Shown here: positions 28,061 through 38,222 of the stretch, in pieces
How the letters are laid out: each line of letters opens with the position of its first letter
Numbering within the stretch: position 1 is the stretch's first letter
Assembly: GCA_902729415.1 (NCBI GenBank)
Contig: CACVCF010000001.1
Coordinates: 223,697 to 287,696 of the forward strand
DNA from: Terasakiella magnetica
Lineage (GTDB): Bacteria > Pseudomonadota > Alphaproteobacteria > Rhodospirillales > Magnetospirillaceae
Direction: 5' to 3'
Length of the DNA stretch: 64,000 nt
Notes under the pieces: generated by a model
What the model was told of the DNA's origin: nothing
Database searches by the model: none
The model's input: only the letters and a program-made list of their open reading frames with translations
Made by a program: the position numbers and the translations under genes

Positions 28061-29835
28061 TTGGCCCACCATGCATTGATCTGATAGCCGCGCATGGGAG
28101 TGATGGCGGGGCGGCCGAACTTGGCCCAATAGGCCAGCCGGTTATAGCCCAGATGCCATTGCGGAATGACGTAATGGTTCCACAGCAAGACCCGGTCGAG
28201 GGCACGGGTTGCCGCCACCAGGGAATCGCGGTCGGGGGCGGAAATCACCTTGTCGATCAGCGCGTCCACCGCCGGATTCTTGATTCCCACCATATTGCGC
28301 GAGCCCTGCTGATCGGCGGCTTCCGACGACCAGAACATGGATTGCTCGTTACCGGGCGATTGCGACTGGCCCCAGCTCATGACGATCATGTCGAAGTCAA
28401 AGGTCCGCATGCGGTTCTGATATTGCGAGGTATCGACGCTGCGCACCTCGGCCTCGATACCCAGGCGGGCGAGGCTGCGGGTGAAGGGCAGGACGACGCG
28501 CTCGAAGGCGGGCTGGGCCAGCAGGATTTCAAAGCGGAACGGCGTACCGTCCTTGGCGAGCTTGCCATCGGTCACCCGCCATCCCGCCTCTTCCAGCAGC
28601 GCCATGGCCTTACGCAGATTGGGGCGGATATTGCCGTCGCCCTCGGTGGCGGGGGCGGTATAGATGGTGGTGAAAACCTCGGGCGGCAGTTTGCCGCGCA
28701 GAGGCTCCAGCAGCTTCAGCTCCGGGGAGCCGGGCAGGCCGGTGGCCGCCAGATCCGAGTTAGCGAAGTAGCTTTGGGTGCGGGTATACTGCCCGTAGAA
28801 CAGGGTCTTGTTGCTCCACTCGAAATCAAAGGCATAGGCCAAGGCGCGGCGGACCTTGGGGTCTTGGAACAAAGGCCGCCGGATGTTGTAGGCGAAGGCC
28901 TGCATCCCGGCCGGGACATTGTTCTCCAACCGCTCCTTACGGGCGCGCCCGTCTTTGAGCGCCGCCCAATCCTCGTAGGCGGTAGCCCATTTCTTGGCCT
29001 CGTTCTCATCGCGGAAATCGTATTCCCCGGCCTTCAAGGCCTCCACCGCCACGGTGGTATCGCGGTAATAGTCATACCGGATACGATCGAAGTTGAACTG
29101 GCCCTTCCTGACCGGCAGATCGGCGCCCCAGTAATCCTTCACCCGTTCATAGGCGATGTGGCGGCCGACCTCGAACCCGGCGACCTTATAGGGGCCGCTG
29201 CCCAGGGGCGGCTCCAGGGTGGTGGCGGCGAAGTCGCGGCCCTGCCAGTAATGCTTGGGCAGAACGGGCATCTCGCCGAGGATCAGCGGCAATTCACGGT
29301 TGTCGCCGGGCTTGAAGCTGAACTTGATCCGCCGCTCGCCCAGTTTTTCCGCCTTGTCCACCCCGGCATAGTAGAAGCGGAAATGGGGCTCGCCCTTGGC
29401 CTTAAGGGTCTCCAGCGAAAAGATGACGTCGTCCGCGGTGACGGGCTTGCCGTCGTGCCAGCGCGCCTGGGGCCGCAGGGTGAAGATCACCCACGAGCGG
29501 TCAGGCGGCGTCTCCAGCGATTCGGCCAGCAGGCCATAGGCGGAAAAGGGCTCGTCGGCGGCCTGGACCAGCAGGCTTTCGAATGGCAGGGCGGCGCCCG
29601 CCGCCTCCACTCCCTTGACGATGAAGGGATTGAGATTGTCGAAGGTGTTGAGCCCGGCCAGACGCAGCTCGCCGCCCTTGGGGGCGTCGGGATTGACCCA
29701 GTCGAAGGACTTGAAGCCCGCCGGATACTTGGTCTCGCCATGCATGGCGATGCCGTGGACCGGCTTGACCGCCTCGGCATGGGCCGGACCGGCAAGGGCG
29801 AAACAGGCGAAAAGGGCGAAGATGATGGTGCGCAT
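28057..29835 (-). CDS. yejA: Periplasmic peptide-binding protein YejA
   Basis: The 592-aa SBP_bac_5 family protein has a Sec signal peptide ([20 protein letters not shown], cleavage expected after AHA) and the domain-I motif [14 protein letters not shown] followed by LYDRLF-type and [14 protein letters not shown] segments. It captures oligopeptides in the periplasm for YejBEF. It starts the yejABEF run; the fic gene lies 50 bp upstream on the same strand. Confidence 0.92.
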   Translation of the reverse strand: MRTIIFALFACFALAGPAHAEAVKPVHGIAMHGETKYPAGFKSFDWVNPDAPKGGELRLAGLNTFDNLNPFIVKGVEAAGAALPFESLLVQAADEPFSAYGLLAESLETPPDRSWVIFTLRPQARWHDGKPVTADDVIFSLETLKAKGEPHFRFYYAGVDKAEKLGERRIKFSFKPGDNRELPLILGEMPVLPKHYWQGRDFAATTLEPPLGSGPYKVAGFEVGRHIAYERVKDYWGADLPVRKGQFNFDRIRYDYYRDTTVAVEALKAGEYDFRDENEAKKWATAYEDWAALKDGRARKERLENNVPAGMQAFAYNIRRPLFQDPKVRRALAYAFDFEWSNKTLFYGQYTRTQSYFANSDLAATGLPGSPELKLLEPLRGKLPPEVFTTIYTAPATEGDGNIRPNLRKAMALLEEAGWRVTDGKLAKDGTPFRFEILLAQPAFERVVLPFTRSLARLGIEAEVRSVDTSQYQNRMRTFDFDMIVMSWGQSQSPGNEQSMFWSSEAADQQGSRNMVGIKNPAVDALIDKVISAPDRDSLVAATRALDRVLLWNHYVIPQWHLGYNRLAYWAKFGRPAITPMRGYQINAWWAK

Positions 29836-29885
29836 GTGGCCCGAATGTAGCGGTGCTAGGGAATAATCGCTGTGGCGAGGCAGTG

Positions 29886-30575
29886 CTAATGAAAGCGGTT
29901 TTCTCCACCATTCTTGCCGCTGGTCGCGCTTTCATAAACGTCCATCAATTGGCAAGCCAGCAGCTTTCCCAGGAAGTCCTCAAGAGCGGAAACATCCACT
30001 TGCCCGCTCTTGTAGGCGGCATCCGCCTCCTCCAACGTCAGATAATAAGGCTTCTTGTTATCTGCGATTTGGGCAGGAATAGTGCGGGTTCCTGGTAGCT
30101 TGTAGCCAAGCTTCATGCAAAGAACCAAATACGATACCGCTCTGGATGTCCGACCGTTTCCATCGCTGAATGGATGAATCCAATTCAGTCTCCACATTAC
30201 ATATGCAGACAAATGCAGTGCGGTTCTGTCGTTCCAGTGATCGTTTATGTAGTCGCACATCTCTTCCACAAGTTCGGGAACAAGATGCGCGCCGTGCGGC
30301 TGGTGGCTGCTGCCTTCGATATCGACGCTTCCCGGTCTGTAGTTGCCGGCATAAGCACTCAAGCCTTCAAGCGCTGCTCGATGAAGCTGAAGCACCATGG
30401 AGGCGCGAAGCTTGAATCTTCTTTCAGGCTGCAGCCACTCCTCTATCATCAGGCAGACGGCATCAAATTGGCGGAGTGCGTTGCGGGCTTCGAGTTGCGC
30501 CAACTCGTCGGGGTCTGTTACGACCCGTGGCTCTTCCACCCGGCTATGCCGTTCTCCGCCATCGTCATCATGCAT
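29886..30575 (-). CDS. fic: Fic-family AMP-transferase toxin
   Basis: The 229-aa protein has an intact Fic motif HPFSDGNGRTSRA, the catalytic loop of enzymes that transfer AMP (or other nucleotide monophosphates) to target proteins. A flap with GSVDIEGSSHQPHGAHLVPEL precedes it. The ATG at 30575 (MHDDDGGERHS) overlaps the antitoxin stop; the ATG at 30605 lies inside the antitoxin gene and is less likely. The pair matches class I Fic systems (toxin plus separate antitoxin). The flanking genes (ahcY and yejA) are core, so this pair is probably an insertion. Confidence 0.9.
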   Translation of the reverse strand: MHDDDGGERHSRVEEPRVVTDPDELAQLEARNALRQFDAVCLMIEEWLQPERRFKLRASMVLQLHRAALEGLSAYAGNYRPGSVDIEGSSHQPHGAHLVPELVEEMCDYINDHWNDRTALHLSAYVMWRLNWIHPFSDGNGRTSRAVSYLVLCMKLGYKLPGTRTIPAQIADNKKPYYLTLEEADAAYKSGQVDVSALEDFLGKLLACQLMDVYESATSGKNGGENRFH

Positions 30576-30741
30576 GTTTCTTAAGCAACTCCGCCTGCTC
30601 ATCAATCGTATGACGGGTTATGCGGTCATTCTCGATCTTCGAGTTGCCATAGGCGAAACTGCGGCGCTGCTCTTCCCGCTCCTCAGGCGACATTGCCACC
30701 TCTCTGGCCGCATTGATCAAGAGCTGCAAATCATCTGGCAT
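30568..30741 (-). CDS. VbhA/FicA-type antitoxin of the Fic pair
   Basis: A 57-aa protein that begins MPDDLQLLINAAREVAMS and carries RRSFAYGNSKIENDRIT. The class I Fic inhibitory helix has the motif (S/T)xxxE(G/N); here the E-N pair is present in NSKIEN, with Asn in place of the usual Ser/Thr, a variant I recall for this family. The expected glutamate would block ATP binding in the Fic pocket. It overlaps the toxin start by 8 bp, and the antitoxin-first order is usual. Its short length hides it from simple gene finders. Confidence 0.8.
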   Translation of the reverse strand: MPDDLQLLINAAREVAMSPEEREEQRRSFAYGNSKIENDRITRHTIDEQAELLKKHA

Positions 30742-30804
30742 GTCTTTCTCCTAATCGTGATCGCGTCTCACGTCGGCTGAAGACGGTTGATTCTAGCCCC
30801 GATA

Positions 30805-30837
30805 TTCACCGACCGCAACGGGGATGCGGTCGGTGAA
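30805..30837. terminator. Strong hairpin between ahcY and the Fic pair
   Basis: TTCACCGACCGCA and TGCGGTCGGTGAA form a perfect 13-bp stem with a 7-nt loop. It lies 22 bp beyond the ahcY stop on the minus strand. There is no T-run, so it may be a processing or rho-linked 3' end or a barrier, rather than a classical intrinsic terminator. Confidence 0.5.
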
Positions 30838-30859
30838 GTATGACACTATGGGAAAGGGC

Positions 30860-32260
30860 TTAGTAGCGGTAGGTGTCGGGCTTGAACGGCCCGGTCACGG
30901 CGACACCGATGTAATCGGACTGCTTCTTGCTCAACGTCGTCAGTTTGACGCCCAGCTTGGCCAGATGCAGGGCCGCGACCTTCTCGTCCAGATGCTTGGG
31001 CAGGACGAAGACCTTGCGCTCGTACTTGCCCTGATTGCAGAACAGCTCCAGCTGCGCCAACACCTGATTGGTGAAAGACGCAGACATGACGAACGAGGGG
31101 TGGCCGGTGGCGCAGCCCAGATTAACCAGACGGCCCTCGGCCAGCAAGATGATGCGCTTGCCGTCGGGGAACTCGATCTCGTCCACCTGCGGCTTGACGT
31201 TGTGCCACTTGAAGTTCTTGAGACCGGCGACCTGAATCTCGCTGTCGAAATGGCCGATATTGCAGACGATGGCGCGGTCCTTCATGGCCCGCATGTGCTC
31301 GACGGTGATGACGTCCACATTGCCGGTGGTGGTCACGAAAATGTCGCCGCGCGGCGCGGCGTCTTCCATGGTCGAGACCTCATAACCTTCCATGGCGGCC
31401 TGCAGGGCGCAGATGGGGTCGATCTCGGTGACGATGACGCGAACGCCCTGGGACGCCAGCGATTCCGCCGAGCCCTTGCCCACGTCGCCGAAGCCGCACA
31501 CCACCGCGACCTTGCCTGCCATCATCACATCGGTGGCGCGGCGGATGCCGTCCACCAGGGATTCGCGGCAGCCATACTTGTTGTCGAACTTGGACTTGGT
31601 GACCGAGTCGTTGACGTTGATGGCGGGCCACAGCAGGGTGCCCTTCTTTTCCATCTCGTACAGACGATGTACGCCGGTGGTGGTTTCCTCGGTCACGCCC
31701 TTTATGGCTGCGCCGTTGCGGGAATAGAAGGTCTTATCGGTCTCCAGCTTCTTCTTGATGGAGGCGAACAGGACTTCTTCTTCCTCGCAGGTCGGGTTCG
31801 ACAGCACCGACAGATCCTTTTCGGCGCGCATGCCGAGATGGATCAGCAAGGTGGCGTCGCCACCATCGTCGAGGATCATGTTGGGGCAGCCGCCGTCGGC
31901 CCATTCGAAGATGCGGTGGGTGTAATCCCAATACTCCACCAGGCTCTCGCCCTTATAGGCGAAGACGGGGATGTTGGCGGCGGCGATGGCGGCGGCGGCG
32001 TGGTCCTGGGTCGAATAGATATTGCACGAGGCCCAGCGGATGTCGGCGCCCAGCGCCTTCAAGGTCTCGATCAGCACGCCGGTCTGGATGGTCATGTGCA
32101 GCGAACCGGCGATGCGGGCGCCCTTCAGCGGCTGTTTCGGCCCGAATTCCTCACGGATGGCCATCAGACCGGGCATCTCGATCTCGGCGATGGTCAGTTC
32201 CTTGCGGCCCCAACCGGCCAGCTTGATGTCGGCGACGTGAAAATCGGTGAAAGCGGTCAT
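30860..32260 (-). CDS. ahcY: S-adenosylhomocysteine hydrolase
   Basis: The 466-aa NAD-dependent enzyme splits S-adenosylhomocysteine into adenosine and homocysteine in the activated methyl cycle. Conserved segments include [27 protein letters not shown], the ATP-binding-type GGDATLL, the NAD motif [19 protein letters not shown] and the C-terminus [10 protein letters not shown]. The ATG at 32260 ([13 protein letters not shown]) is chosen; a longer frame to 32374 covers the promoter palindrome and is rejected. ptsP ends 88 bp upstream, so ahcY may be transcribed both from its own promoter and by read-through. Confidence 0.95.
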   Translation of the reverse strand: MTAFTDFHVADIKLAGWGRKELTIAEIEMPGLMAIREEFGPKQPLKGARIAGSLHMTIQTGVLIETLKALGADIRWASCNIYSTQDHAAAAIAAANIPVFAYKGESLVEYWDYTHRIFEWADGGCPNMILDDGGDATLLIHLGMRAEKDLSVLSNPTCEEEEVLFASIKKKLETDKTFYSRNGAAIKGVTEETTTGVHRLYEMEKKGTLLWPAINVNDSVTKSKFDNKYGCRESLVDGIRRATDVMMAGKVAVVCGFGDVGKGSAESLASQGVRVIVTEIDPICALQAAMEGYEVSTMEDAAPRGDIFVTTTGNVDVITVEHMRAMKDRAIVCNIGHFDSEIQVAGLKNFKWHNVKPQVDEIEFPDGKRIILLAEGRLVNLGCATGHPSFVMSASFTNQVLAQLELFCNQGKYERKVFVLPKHLDEKVAALHLAKLGVKLTTLSKKQSDYIGVAVTGPFKPDTYRY

Positions 32261-32328
32261 GATCGTCCCTTGGCGTGGATTTGAGTTGGCCTGTATGTAC
32301 CAGTCCTTCGCCAGAAACGCAATATGAT

Positions 32329-32344
32329 ATAAAGATATCTTTAT
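32329..32344. promoter_or_regulatory. Palindromic operator upstream of ahcY
   Basis: ATAAAGATATCTTTAT is a perfect 16-bp palindrome, 69-84 bp upstream of the ahcY start. It resembles GATATC-centred sites that I recall being assigned to ArsR-family SahR-type regulators of the methyl cycle. The regulator gene is not in the window. The position also allows it to be a promoter element. Confidence 0.5.
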
Positions 32345-32348
32345 GTCG

Positions 32349-34148
32349 CTATGGCTCACCCGCATTGAAGCCATCGACCAATTGGGCGATGTGGGCCGAA
32401 TCCGACTGATCCATGATGACGCGGGCGCGGCGGGTGGCGGCCACCAGATTGGTGGCGCGAATCCGCTGCTTGACCATCGGGATGTTGGACGAGGTCATGG
32501 ACAGATCTCGGATGCCAAGGCCCAGCAGCAAGGCGGCATAGCGCGGATCACCCGCCATTTCGCCGCAGACACAGACGGGAATACGTGCGCGCAACGCCGC
32601 CTCGGCCGAAAACTGGATCAGGCGCAGCACCGCCGGATGCAGCGGGTTGTAAAGATGGGCCACCGCCTCATCCGAGCGGTCGATGGCCAGGGTGTATTGG
32701 GTGAGGTCGTTGGTGCCGATGGCGAAAAAATCCGCGTGCCAGGCGATGGCATCGGCAGACAGCGCCGCACCGGGAATCTCGATCATGGCCCCCAAGGGCG
32801 GCGGCGGGTCTGCCACCGGGACACCCTTTTTCTTTAAACGCCGGATTACCGTATTCATGATCTCGCGGGTGGTGCGCAGCTCCTCCACCGTGGCGATCAT
32901 GGGGATCAAGATCCGGACCGGCCCATGGGCAGAGGCCCGCAGGATCGCCGACAGCTGATCTTCCAGCAGATCGCGCCGCGCCAAACCCAGACGGATGGCA
33001 CGAAGCCCCAACGACGGATTAGGGCCGATGGTGCAGCCCAAGGCTGGAGCCAGTTTGTCACCGCCCGCATCAAAAGTACGGATGGTGACGGTCCGCCCGC
33101 CCATGCGCTCGACCACTTCGCGCAGGGTGGCGTATTGCTCGTCCTCGCTGGGTACGTCTTCACGGTTCATGAACTGGAATTCCGAACGCAGCAGCCCCAC
33201 CCCCTCGGCTCCGGCATCGAGAACGGCGACAACCTCGTTGGGAAACTCGATATTGGCCTGCAACAAAATGCGGGCGCCATCCAGAGTCTCGGCGGGGACG
33301 TCGCGTAGGCGCGACAGAGCGCGGCGTGACTTCAGGAATTCGATCTGCTTCTGGCGATAGATGCCGAGAGTGGCGGCGGTGGGATTAAGGATTACCCGAC
33401 CCTGGCCGCCATCGACGATGATGGTCTCGCCGCCCTTCAGATCCTTCAACAGTCCGGCGACGCCCAGCACCGACGGCAGGCCCAGCGAGCGCGCCATGAT
33501 GGCGGTATGGCTTTCAGCACCGCCCAGGACGGTGGCCAGCCCCGCCACATGGCCCGGGTCCAGCAAAGCGGTGTCGGCGGGGGTCATTTCGTCGGTGACG
33601 ATGACAGCGTTCTTGGGCAGGGCGGTAAACGGACGATACGGCGTATTGGTAAGATTGCGCAGCAGGCGGCGGCCGATGTCGCGGATATCGGCAACACGGG
33701 CGGCGAGATAGGAATCCTCCATGGCCTCAAAGCCGCGGACGATCTCGTTGATCTCTTGCTGCACCGCGCTTTCGGCGTTGATGCGGTCCGAACGGATGCG
33801 GCGCTCGACGCCGCGCACCAACCGCGAGCCATGCAGCATCTGGCGATAGGCATCCAGCAGATAGCCCAGTTCCTCACCCGCCGAGCCCCCCAGGCGCCCG
33901 GCCTTTTCCTGCAATTGCTCGACCTGATGTCCGGCCCGCTGCGCCGCCTCTTCAAAGCGGGCGCATTCCTCCTCGATCCGGGCGGCAGGGATGCGCAGTT
34001 CGGGGACCGAAATAGCCCCGGCATCGTGGAGATGGATGACACCGATGGCGATGCCCCGCGCAACACCCAGCCCCTCCAGGGTTTTTTCAATACCTGGGGC
34101 GGCGGCGGCGGGGCGTTTGGGCCGGAGAGTGTCGCCGGTCGCGGTCAT
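32349..34148 (-). CDS. ptsP: Phosphoenolpyruvate-protein phosphotransferase, PTS enzyme I
   Basis: The 599-aa protein has an EI N-domain with active-site H214 in [19 protein letters not shown] and a PEP-binding C-domain with [14 protein letters not shown] and [13 protein letters not shown]. It passes phosphate from PEP to HPr in the regulatory (nitrogen-type) PTS. A GAF domain, found in many EI-Ntr proteins, is absent. The ATG at 34148 ([13 protein letters not shown]) is preferred to 34181, as AGGGGAGG lies upstream. It is the last gene of hprK-rapZ-EIIA-ptsH-ptsP and is followed by ahcY. Confidence 0.9.
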   Translation of the reverse strand: MTATGDTLRPKRPAAAAPGIEKTLEGLGVARGIAIGVIHLHDAGAISVPELRIPAARIEEECARFEEAAQRAGHQVEQLQEKAGRLGGSAGEELGYLLDAYRQMLHGSRLVRGVERRIRSDRINAESAVQQEINEIVRGFEAMEDSYLAARVADIRDIGRRLLRNLTNTPYRPFTALPKNAVIVTDEMTPADTALLDPGHVAGLATVLGGAESHTAIMARSLGLPSVLGVAGLLKDLKGGETIIVDGGQGRVILNPTAATLGIYRQKQIEFLKSRRALSRLRDVPAETLDGARILLQANIEFPNEVVAVLDAGAEGVGLLRSEFQFMNREDVPSEDEQYATLREVVERMGGRTVTIRTFDAGGDKLAPALGCTIGPNPSLGLRAIRLGLARRDLLEDQLSAILRASAHGPVRILIPMIATVEELRTTREIMNTVIRRLKKKGVPVADPPPPLGAMIEIPGAALSADAIAWHADFFAIGTNDLTQYTLAIDRSDEAVAHLYNPLHPAVLRLIQFSAEAALRARIPVCVCGEMAGDPRYAALLLGLGIRDLSMTSSNIPMVKQRIRATNLVAATRRARVIMDQSDSAHIAQLVDGFNAGEP

Positions 34149-34177
34149 CGGTCTCGTTCCTCCCCTTATGCTCGGGG

Positions 34178-34477
34178 TCAATCCTCGTCGAACTTGCGGT
34201 CGACCAGATCATAGAGAGCCTCAAGAGCCTCCTCGGCCTGCCGCCCCCAGGTCTTGAGGTCAATGCTGCATCCCGGCGCCGCGGCCAGCATCATCAGTCC
34301 CATGATGGACAGTCCCGACACTTCGGTACCGCGATGACTGACCTGCACATGGGCGTCAAACGTAGCGGCCAGCTTGACGAACTTGGCGGCGGCACGAGCG
34401 TGCAAGCCCCGGCGGTTCGAAATGGTGGCGCTGCGATGAAGCTCTGTGCCCTGGCTGCTTTGCGCGGATTCAGTCAT
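34178..34477 (-). CDS. ptsH: HPr phosphocarrier protein
   Basis: The 99-aa HPr has the phosphorylatable H26 in SNRRGLHARAAAKF and the regulatory serine S57 in SGLSIMGLMML, the site used by HPr kinase. It relays phosphate from EI to EIIA and is also a target of HprK. It overlaps the EIIA gene by 4 bp and sits 29 bp before ptsP. The first 12 residues extend beyond the usual HPr N-terminus. Confidence 0.93.
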   Translation of the reverse strand: MTESAQSSQGTELHRSATISNRRGLHARAAAKFVKLAATFDAHVQVSHRGTEVSGLSIMGLMMLAAAPGCSIDLKTWGRQAEEALEALYDLVDRKFDED

Positions 34478-34881
34478 CGGCGATCCTGGGTCAGAAGCTT
34501 GGAAGCAACGTTGATGTATTTACGTCCCGCATCCTGGGCACTGGCGACGGCGTCGGCCAGGGCTTCGGAATGGCGGACACTGGCCAGCTTGATCAGCATC
34601 GGCAGGTTGACGCCGGCAATGACCTCGACCTTGGCCTTGTCCATGATGGAAATGGCCAGATTGGAAGGTGTTCCGCCGAACATATCTGTCAAAACCACGA
34701 CGCCGTTGCCGTCATCGCACTTGGCGACGCTGGCAAGGATATCGTTACGGCGCCGCTCCATGTCATCGTCGGGACCGATACAGACAGACCCCACATTAGG
34801 CTGAGGTCCGACCACATGTTCCAGCGCGGCGACGAGTTCGTCGGCCAGCCGGCCATGGGTGACGAGAACCATTCCGATCAT
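34474..34881 (-). CDS. Mannose-type PTS EIIA domain protein
   Basis: The 135-aa protein from ATG 34881 (MIGMVLVTHGRLADELVAALEHVVG) matches the EIIA-Man fold, with the phosphorylatable H9 in LVTHG and the LTDMFGGTPSNLA motif. No EIIB or EIIC gene is present, so it is regulatory rather than a sugar transporter part, as for PtsM/EIIA-Ntr in alphaproteobacteria. A longer frame to 34923 exists; GGGGGG upstream of 34881 and the family start support the shorter form. Confidence 0.88.
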   Translation of the reverse strand: MIGMVLVTHGRLADELVAALEHVVGPQPNVGSVCIGPDDDMERRRNDILASVAKCDDGNGVVVLTDMFGGTPSNLAISIMDKAKVEVIAGVNLPMLIKLASVRHSEALADAVASAQDAGRKYINVASKLLTQDRR

Positions 34882-34965
34882 CTCAACCCCCCTCATGCGG
34901 GCGGGCACCGCCTTCGGCGGCACCGACCACGCGGACCTTGGATAAATATAGCACCACCTGGGCCA

Positions 34966-35913
34966 TCACGCGCCCCCCTCGTCCAGCTCGCGATGACGCA
35001 ATTCCACCGCCCCGCCCCGCTGACGGAGCCAGGCGGCGATCCGCTCCGCCACCGCCACCGAGCGGTGACGTCCGCCGGTACAGCCAATAGCGATGGTGAG
35101 ATAGCTCTTACCCTCGGCGGCAAAGCGCGGCAACAACGGCTCCAGCAGCCGTGTCACGGAATCCATGAAGGAGGCGAAGGCGGGATCGGCCTCGATATAG
35201 GTGATCACCGCAGCATCCCGCCCGGTCATGGCCTTCAACTCGGGCACATAATGGGGATTGGCAAGAAAGCGGGCGTCCAGCACCAGATCCGCCTCGCGCG
35301 GCAGACCGTTGCGATAGGCGAAGGAGGTCACGAACACCACCAACCCCGCATCCTGATCCAGACCGAAATATCCGGCCAGCACCCGCTTGAACTCGCCGGG
35401 CGGTTGGTGGGTGGTGTCGATCACCAGATCGGCGCGGGTGCGCAGCGGCGAGACCAGGGCGCGTTCGTGGTGGATACCGTCCAGCAAGGGCCGGTCCGAG
35501 GCCAGGGGGTGGCGCCGCCTTGTCTCGGTAAAGCGACGGCGCAGCACGTCGTCATCGCAATCGAGGAACAGCAGCCGGACATCGCGGTTACCCTCGGCCA
35601 TCAGACGGTCCACCGCCGCGACCACCGATTCGACGCCAAAATCACGGGTCCGGATATCGACGCCCAAGGCCAGAGGCCGCTGAACACCCTCGCCGGTGCG
35701 CACCAGCCCCGCCACCAGCGACAGGGGCAGATTGTCAACCGCCTCCCAGCCCAGATCCTCCATGGCCTTCAGAGCCGAGGTCTTGCCCGCACCCGACATG
35801 CCGGTCACGATGACCACCCGCCGCCCGCCAGAGGACGCGGACATGCCCCGCCCCCCTTCGGTGATCGGGGGGGGCAAAACGAATAACGGATCAGATGGAA
35901 CGGAACTGCTCAT
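34966..35913 (-). CDS. rapZ: RapZ, P-loop nucleotide-binding RNase adapter family protein
   Basis: The 315-aa protein has Walker A GMSGAGKTSALKAMEDLGW, DNLPLSLVAGL, and the C-terminal RapZ domain with IGCTGGRHRSVAVAERI. In E. coli RapZ guides RNase E to GlmZ sRNA; in alphaproteobacteria it commonly sits with hprK and PTS genes. The ATG at 35913 overlaps the hprK stop as TGATG; a GTG one codon earlier (35916) is possible. An 84-bp gap separates it from the EIIA gene. Confidence 0.9.
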   Translation of the reverse strand: MSSSVPSDPLFVLPPPITEGGRGMSASSGGRRVVIVTGMSGAGKTSALKAMEDLGWEAVDNLPLSLVAGLVRTGEGVQRPLALGVDIRTRDFGVESVVAAVDRLMAEGNRDVRLLFLDCDDDVLRRRFTETRRRHPLASDRPLLDGIHHERALVSPLRTRADLVIDTTHQPPGEFKRVLAGYFGLDQDAGLVVFVTSFAYRNGLPREADLVLDARFLANPHYVPELKAMTGRDAAVITYIEADPAFASFMDSVTRLLEPLLPRFAAEGKSYLTIAIGCTGGRHRSVAVAERIAAWLRQRGGAVELRHRELDEGGA

Positions 35914-36344
35914 CACGCTGTTATTATATCCCGCGTTGCGCAGCGCATCGCAAGGCGAACCTTCGCAGCCGCCGAAGCCTCGAACGGCGCCAGAGCCAGC
36001 AAAGGCACTTCCAGCTCCAAATAAGCGGCCCGCGCGGCCTCGGGCAGGCGTTCGACCGCGCCGGGGGCGACCAGATCGATCACCAGGACCAGGGGGGCCG
36101 CCGACAGATAGGGCAACCGCACCAGCCCCAATCCCCGCACCTCCAGCAGACCGGAAATAGCGGCAGGCGGGCGGGCCACCAACACGGCGTCCTCTCGCGT
36201 CAATGCGGTCTGATCATCGGCCACCAGTACGGCGCCATCCTCGATCAGGCGCAGCGCCAGATCGGACTTGCCGCTTCCCGAAGAGCCGCGCAGCAGAACC
36301 GCCCGCCCCCCCATGGCAATGGTGGTGCCGTAAACCAGAATCAT
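35913..36344 (-). CDS. hprK: HPr kinase/phosphorylase, short alphaproteobacterial form
   Basis: The 143-aa protein has Walker A LLRGSSGSGKSDLALRL and the HprK signature LEVRGLGLVRL. It is the short version that lacks the N-terminal domain of Firmicutes HprK. It phosphorylates HPr on serine and links the PTS to metabolism. It is first in the PTS regulatory operon. In many relatives it follows chvI-chvG; here those genes lie about 20 kb away. Confidence 0.9.
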   Translation of the reverse strand: MILVYGTTIAMGGRAVLLRGSSGSGKSDLALRLIEDGAVLVADDQTALTREDAVLVARPPAAISGLLEVRGLGLVRLPYLSAAPLVLVIDLVAPGAVERLPEAARAAYLELEVPLLALAPFEASAAAKVRLAMRCATRDIITA

Positions 36345-36389
36345 GGGGAAAGGGTGGAGACGACCCCGCCCCGAGTCAAGGGGCGGTGG

Positions 36390-38222
36390 TTAGTTCTGCC
36401 CACTCTTGCGGGGTTTGGCAGGAAGAACGTCCTGACCGAGATAAAGCGGCCATTCGCCTGATGCCACCGCTTCCAGCGAGCCCGCAGGCTGGCCGAGGCG
36501 GCTTTGATAGATCCAGTAGCTGGTCATCACCCGCTGAACGAAGGTCCGGGTCTCACGCGACGGCAGACTCTCCACGAACAGCAGCGGGTCGTCATTATGG
36601 CGCATGGTCTGGGTCCAACGCCCCAGATTGCCGGGACCGGCATTATAGGCGGCGGTCATCATCATCAGATTGCCGCCGACCGGATCATCGGCCAGCAGCC
36701 GCGTCACATAGCGCTGACCCAAGGCGAGGTTGAATTCGGGATCAGTCAGCTTGTCAGAGGACTGCCTGCCGCCGCCGATGGCCGCCGCTGTGGCAGGCAT
36801 CAATTGCATCAGACCGGTGGCCCCGGCGCCGCTGCGGGCGGTGGGGTTGAACGAGGATTCCTGGCGCACCAGGGCGTAGATCAGCGCCTTGTCGATCTGC
36901 CAGCCGCCCTTGGGGGTCCAGTCGGGAACCGGGAAAGCGGCGGCATCGTGCTGGCGGCCGTTCTCGCGCGGCAACGAACCGCCGAGACGCACCGCCAGGG
37001 TCGGCATCCGGCCGGCATAGGCCATGACGAGGATGGACTGGCGCACCGCCTTGCCCGCATTGGGGTAGAGCTTGCGCAGTTCTTCCTCGGCGGCCTGACG
37101 GTCGCCCAACTGCAACAGAGCGAAGGCCCGCCTTGCGCCGGGAATACGCATCAGGAGGTCGGAATCGCCTTCGGTAAACGGCGGCGTCTCCCACGAGAAC
37201 TGGGTCTCGTAACCCAACTCGGTACGGGCCAGCAGGCCGTAATAGGTCCGCGACGAGGTGGCGGCCACCTCCAACCAGTGATTGACCACATCCGGTCGGC
37301 GCGTCACCAGATTGGCGCGCGCGGCCCAGAAGGCGGCGGCGGAACTGAGCCAATCCTGGCCTTCCAGGGTCTTGGCGGCATCTTCGAAATGGCGGCGAGC
37401 CAGTTCCGGCTTGCCCTGGCGCCACAGCGCCAGACCGGAAACCCAATGGGCGGCCTGCAACTGATCACCCGACCGTGCCGCCGATTGCAATGCCAGTTCG
37501 GCGGCCTTGTCGTCGCGGCCCCCGGCGAAATGATCGGCGGCCACCATCAGACGCAGACGGTCAAAGTCCAGGTCAGTGAGCCCCTGGGCCTCGGACGAGG
37601 CCAGCATGGCTTCTGCCTTGGCGGATTCGTCGTTGCGCAGGGTTTGCCGCAGGCGGGCCTTGAAGGCACGGGCCTTGGAGGACGAATCCTCCATGTTGAA
37701 GGCCACCTCTTCCCAGGCGGCGCCATCGGCCTCGGTGTCGATGCCGGTGCCGCGCAGCGAGCCGCGCACCGGTGCGCGCAGAGTGCCCACGCCCTTGACA
37801 CCCTTGGCGGTGGCCATCTTGTAGATGCTCTCGGCCATAGGATGGTCGGAATATTCCGCCAGCCACGCACGCAATTCCTGGAATTTCGGCTTGCCGCCCT
37901 GGGTCTGGATGCGATGGGCCAGCACATGGCCCTTCAGCAGATCGTCCTTGACCCGGCCCAGTTCGCGGTCGGCAGCGGCCCATTGGCCATGGGCCTGCAG
38001 GCTCAACACATGTTTGTAGATATCCGCGTCGCCGGCCGACAGGGGCTTTGGCAACGGCGCCACCCGCGCCTCGCGGTTGGAGCCGGGAAGAATGGCGGCG
38101 GTCTGGGGGCCTTCGGCGGCGGCGATTCGGAGTCCCTCCGCACGCACGGGCTCGGAAGCTCGGGCCGGGGATGTCGCAGCCATCATCACCAGCATCACTG
38201 CCGGGAGGAGCCTGTCGCGCAA
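36390..38222 (-). CDS. Soluble lytic murein transglycosylase (SLT family)
   Basis: The 610-aa protein has a signal peptide (MRDRLLPAVMLVMMAATSPARA), a long superhelical alpha domain (about 60-440) and a C-terminal SLT domain with the catalytic Glu in ALVRQESSFNPTARSGAGATGLMQLMPATA and the AYNAGPGNL motif. It cleaves peptidoglycan to 1,6-anhydro products in the periplasm. Translation starts at TTG 38222, with GAGGAG 7 nt upstream. It lies beyond hprK on the same strand, with a 45-bp gap. Confidence 0.9.
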   Translation of the reverse strand: MRDRLLPAVMLVMMAATSPARASEPVRAEGLRIAAAEGPQTAAILPGSNREARVAPLPKPLSAGDADIYKHVLSLQAHGQWAAADRELGRVKDDLLKGHVLAHRIQTQGGKPKFQELRAWLAEYSDHPMAESIYKMATAKGVKGVGTLRAPVRGSLRGTGIDTEADGAAWEEVAFNMEDSSSKARAFKARLRQTLRNDESAKAEAMLASSEAQGLTDLDFDRLRLMVAADHFAGGRDDKAAELALQSAARSGDQLQAAHWVSGLALWRQGKPELARRHFEDAAKTLEGQDWLSSAAAFWAARANLVTRRPDVVNHWLEVAATSSRTYYGLLARTELGYETQFSWETPPFTEGDSDLLMRIPGARRAFALLQLGDRQAAEEELRKLYPNAGKAVRQSILVMAYAGRMPTLAVRLGGSLPRENGRQHDAAAFPVPDWTPKGGWQIDKALIYALVRQESSFNPTARSGAGATGLMQLMPATAAAIGGGRQSSDKLTDPEFNLALGQRYVTRLLADDPVGGNLMMMTAAYNAGPGNLGRWTQTMRHNDDPLLFVESLPSRETRTFVQRVMTSYWIYQSRLGQPAGSLEAVASGEWPLYLGQDVLPAKPRKSGQN

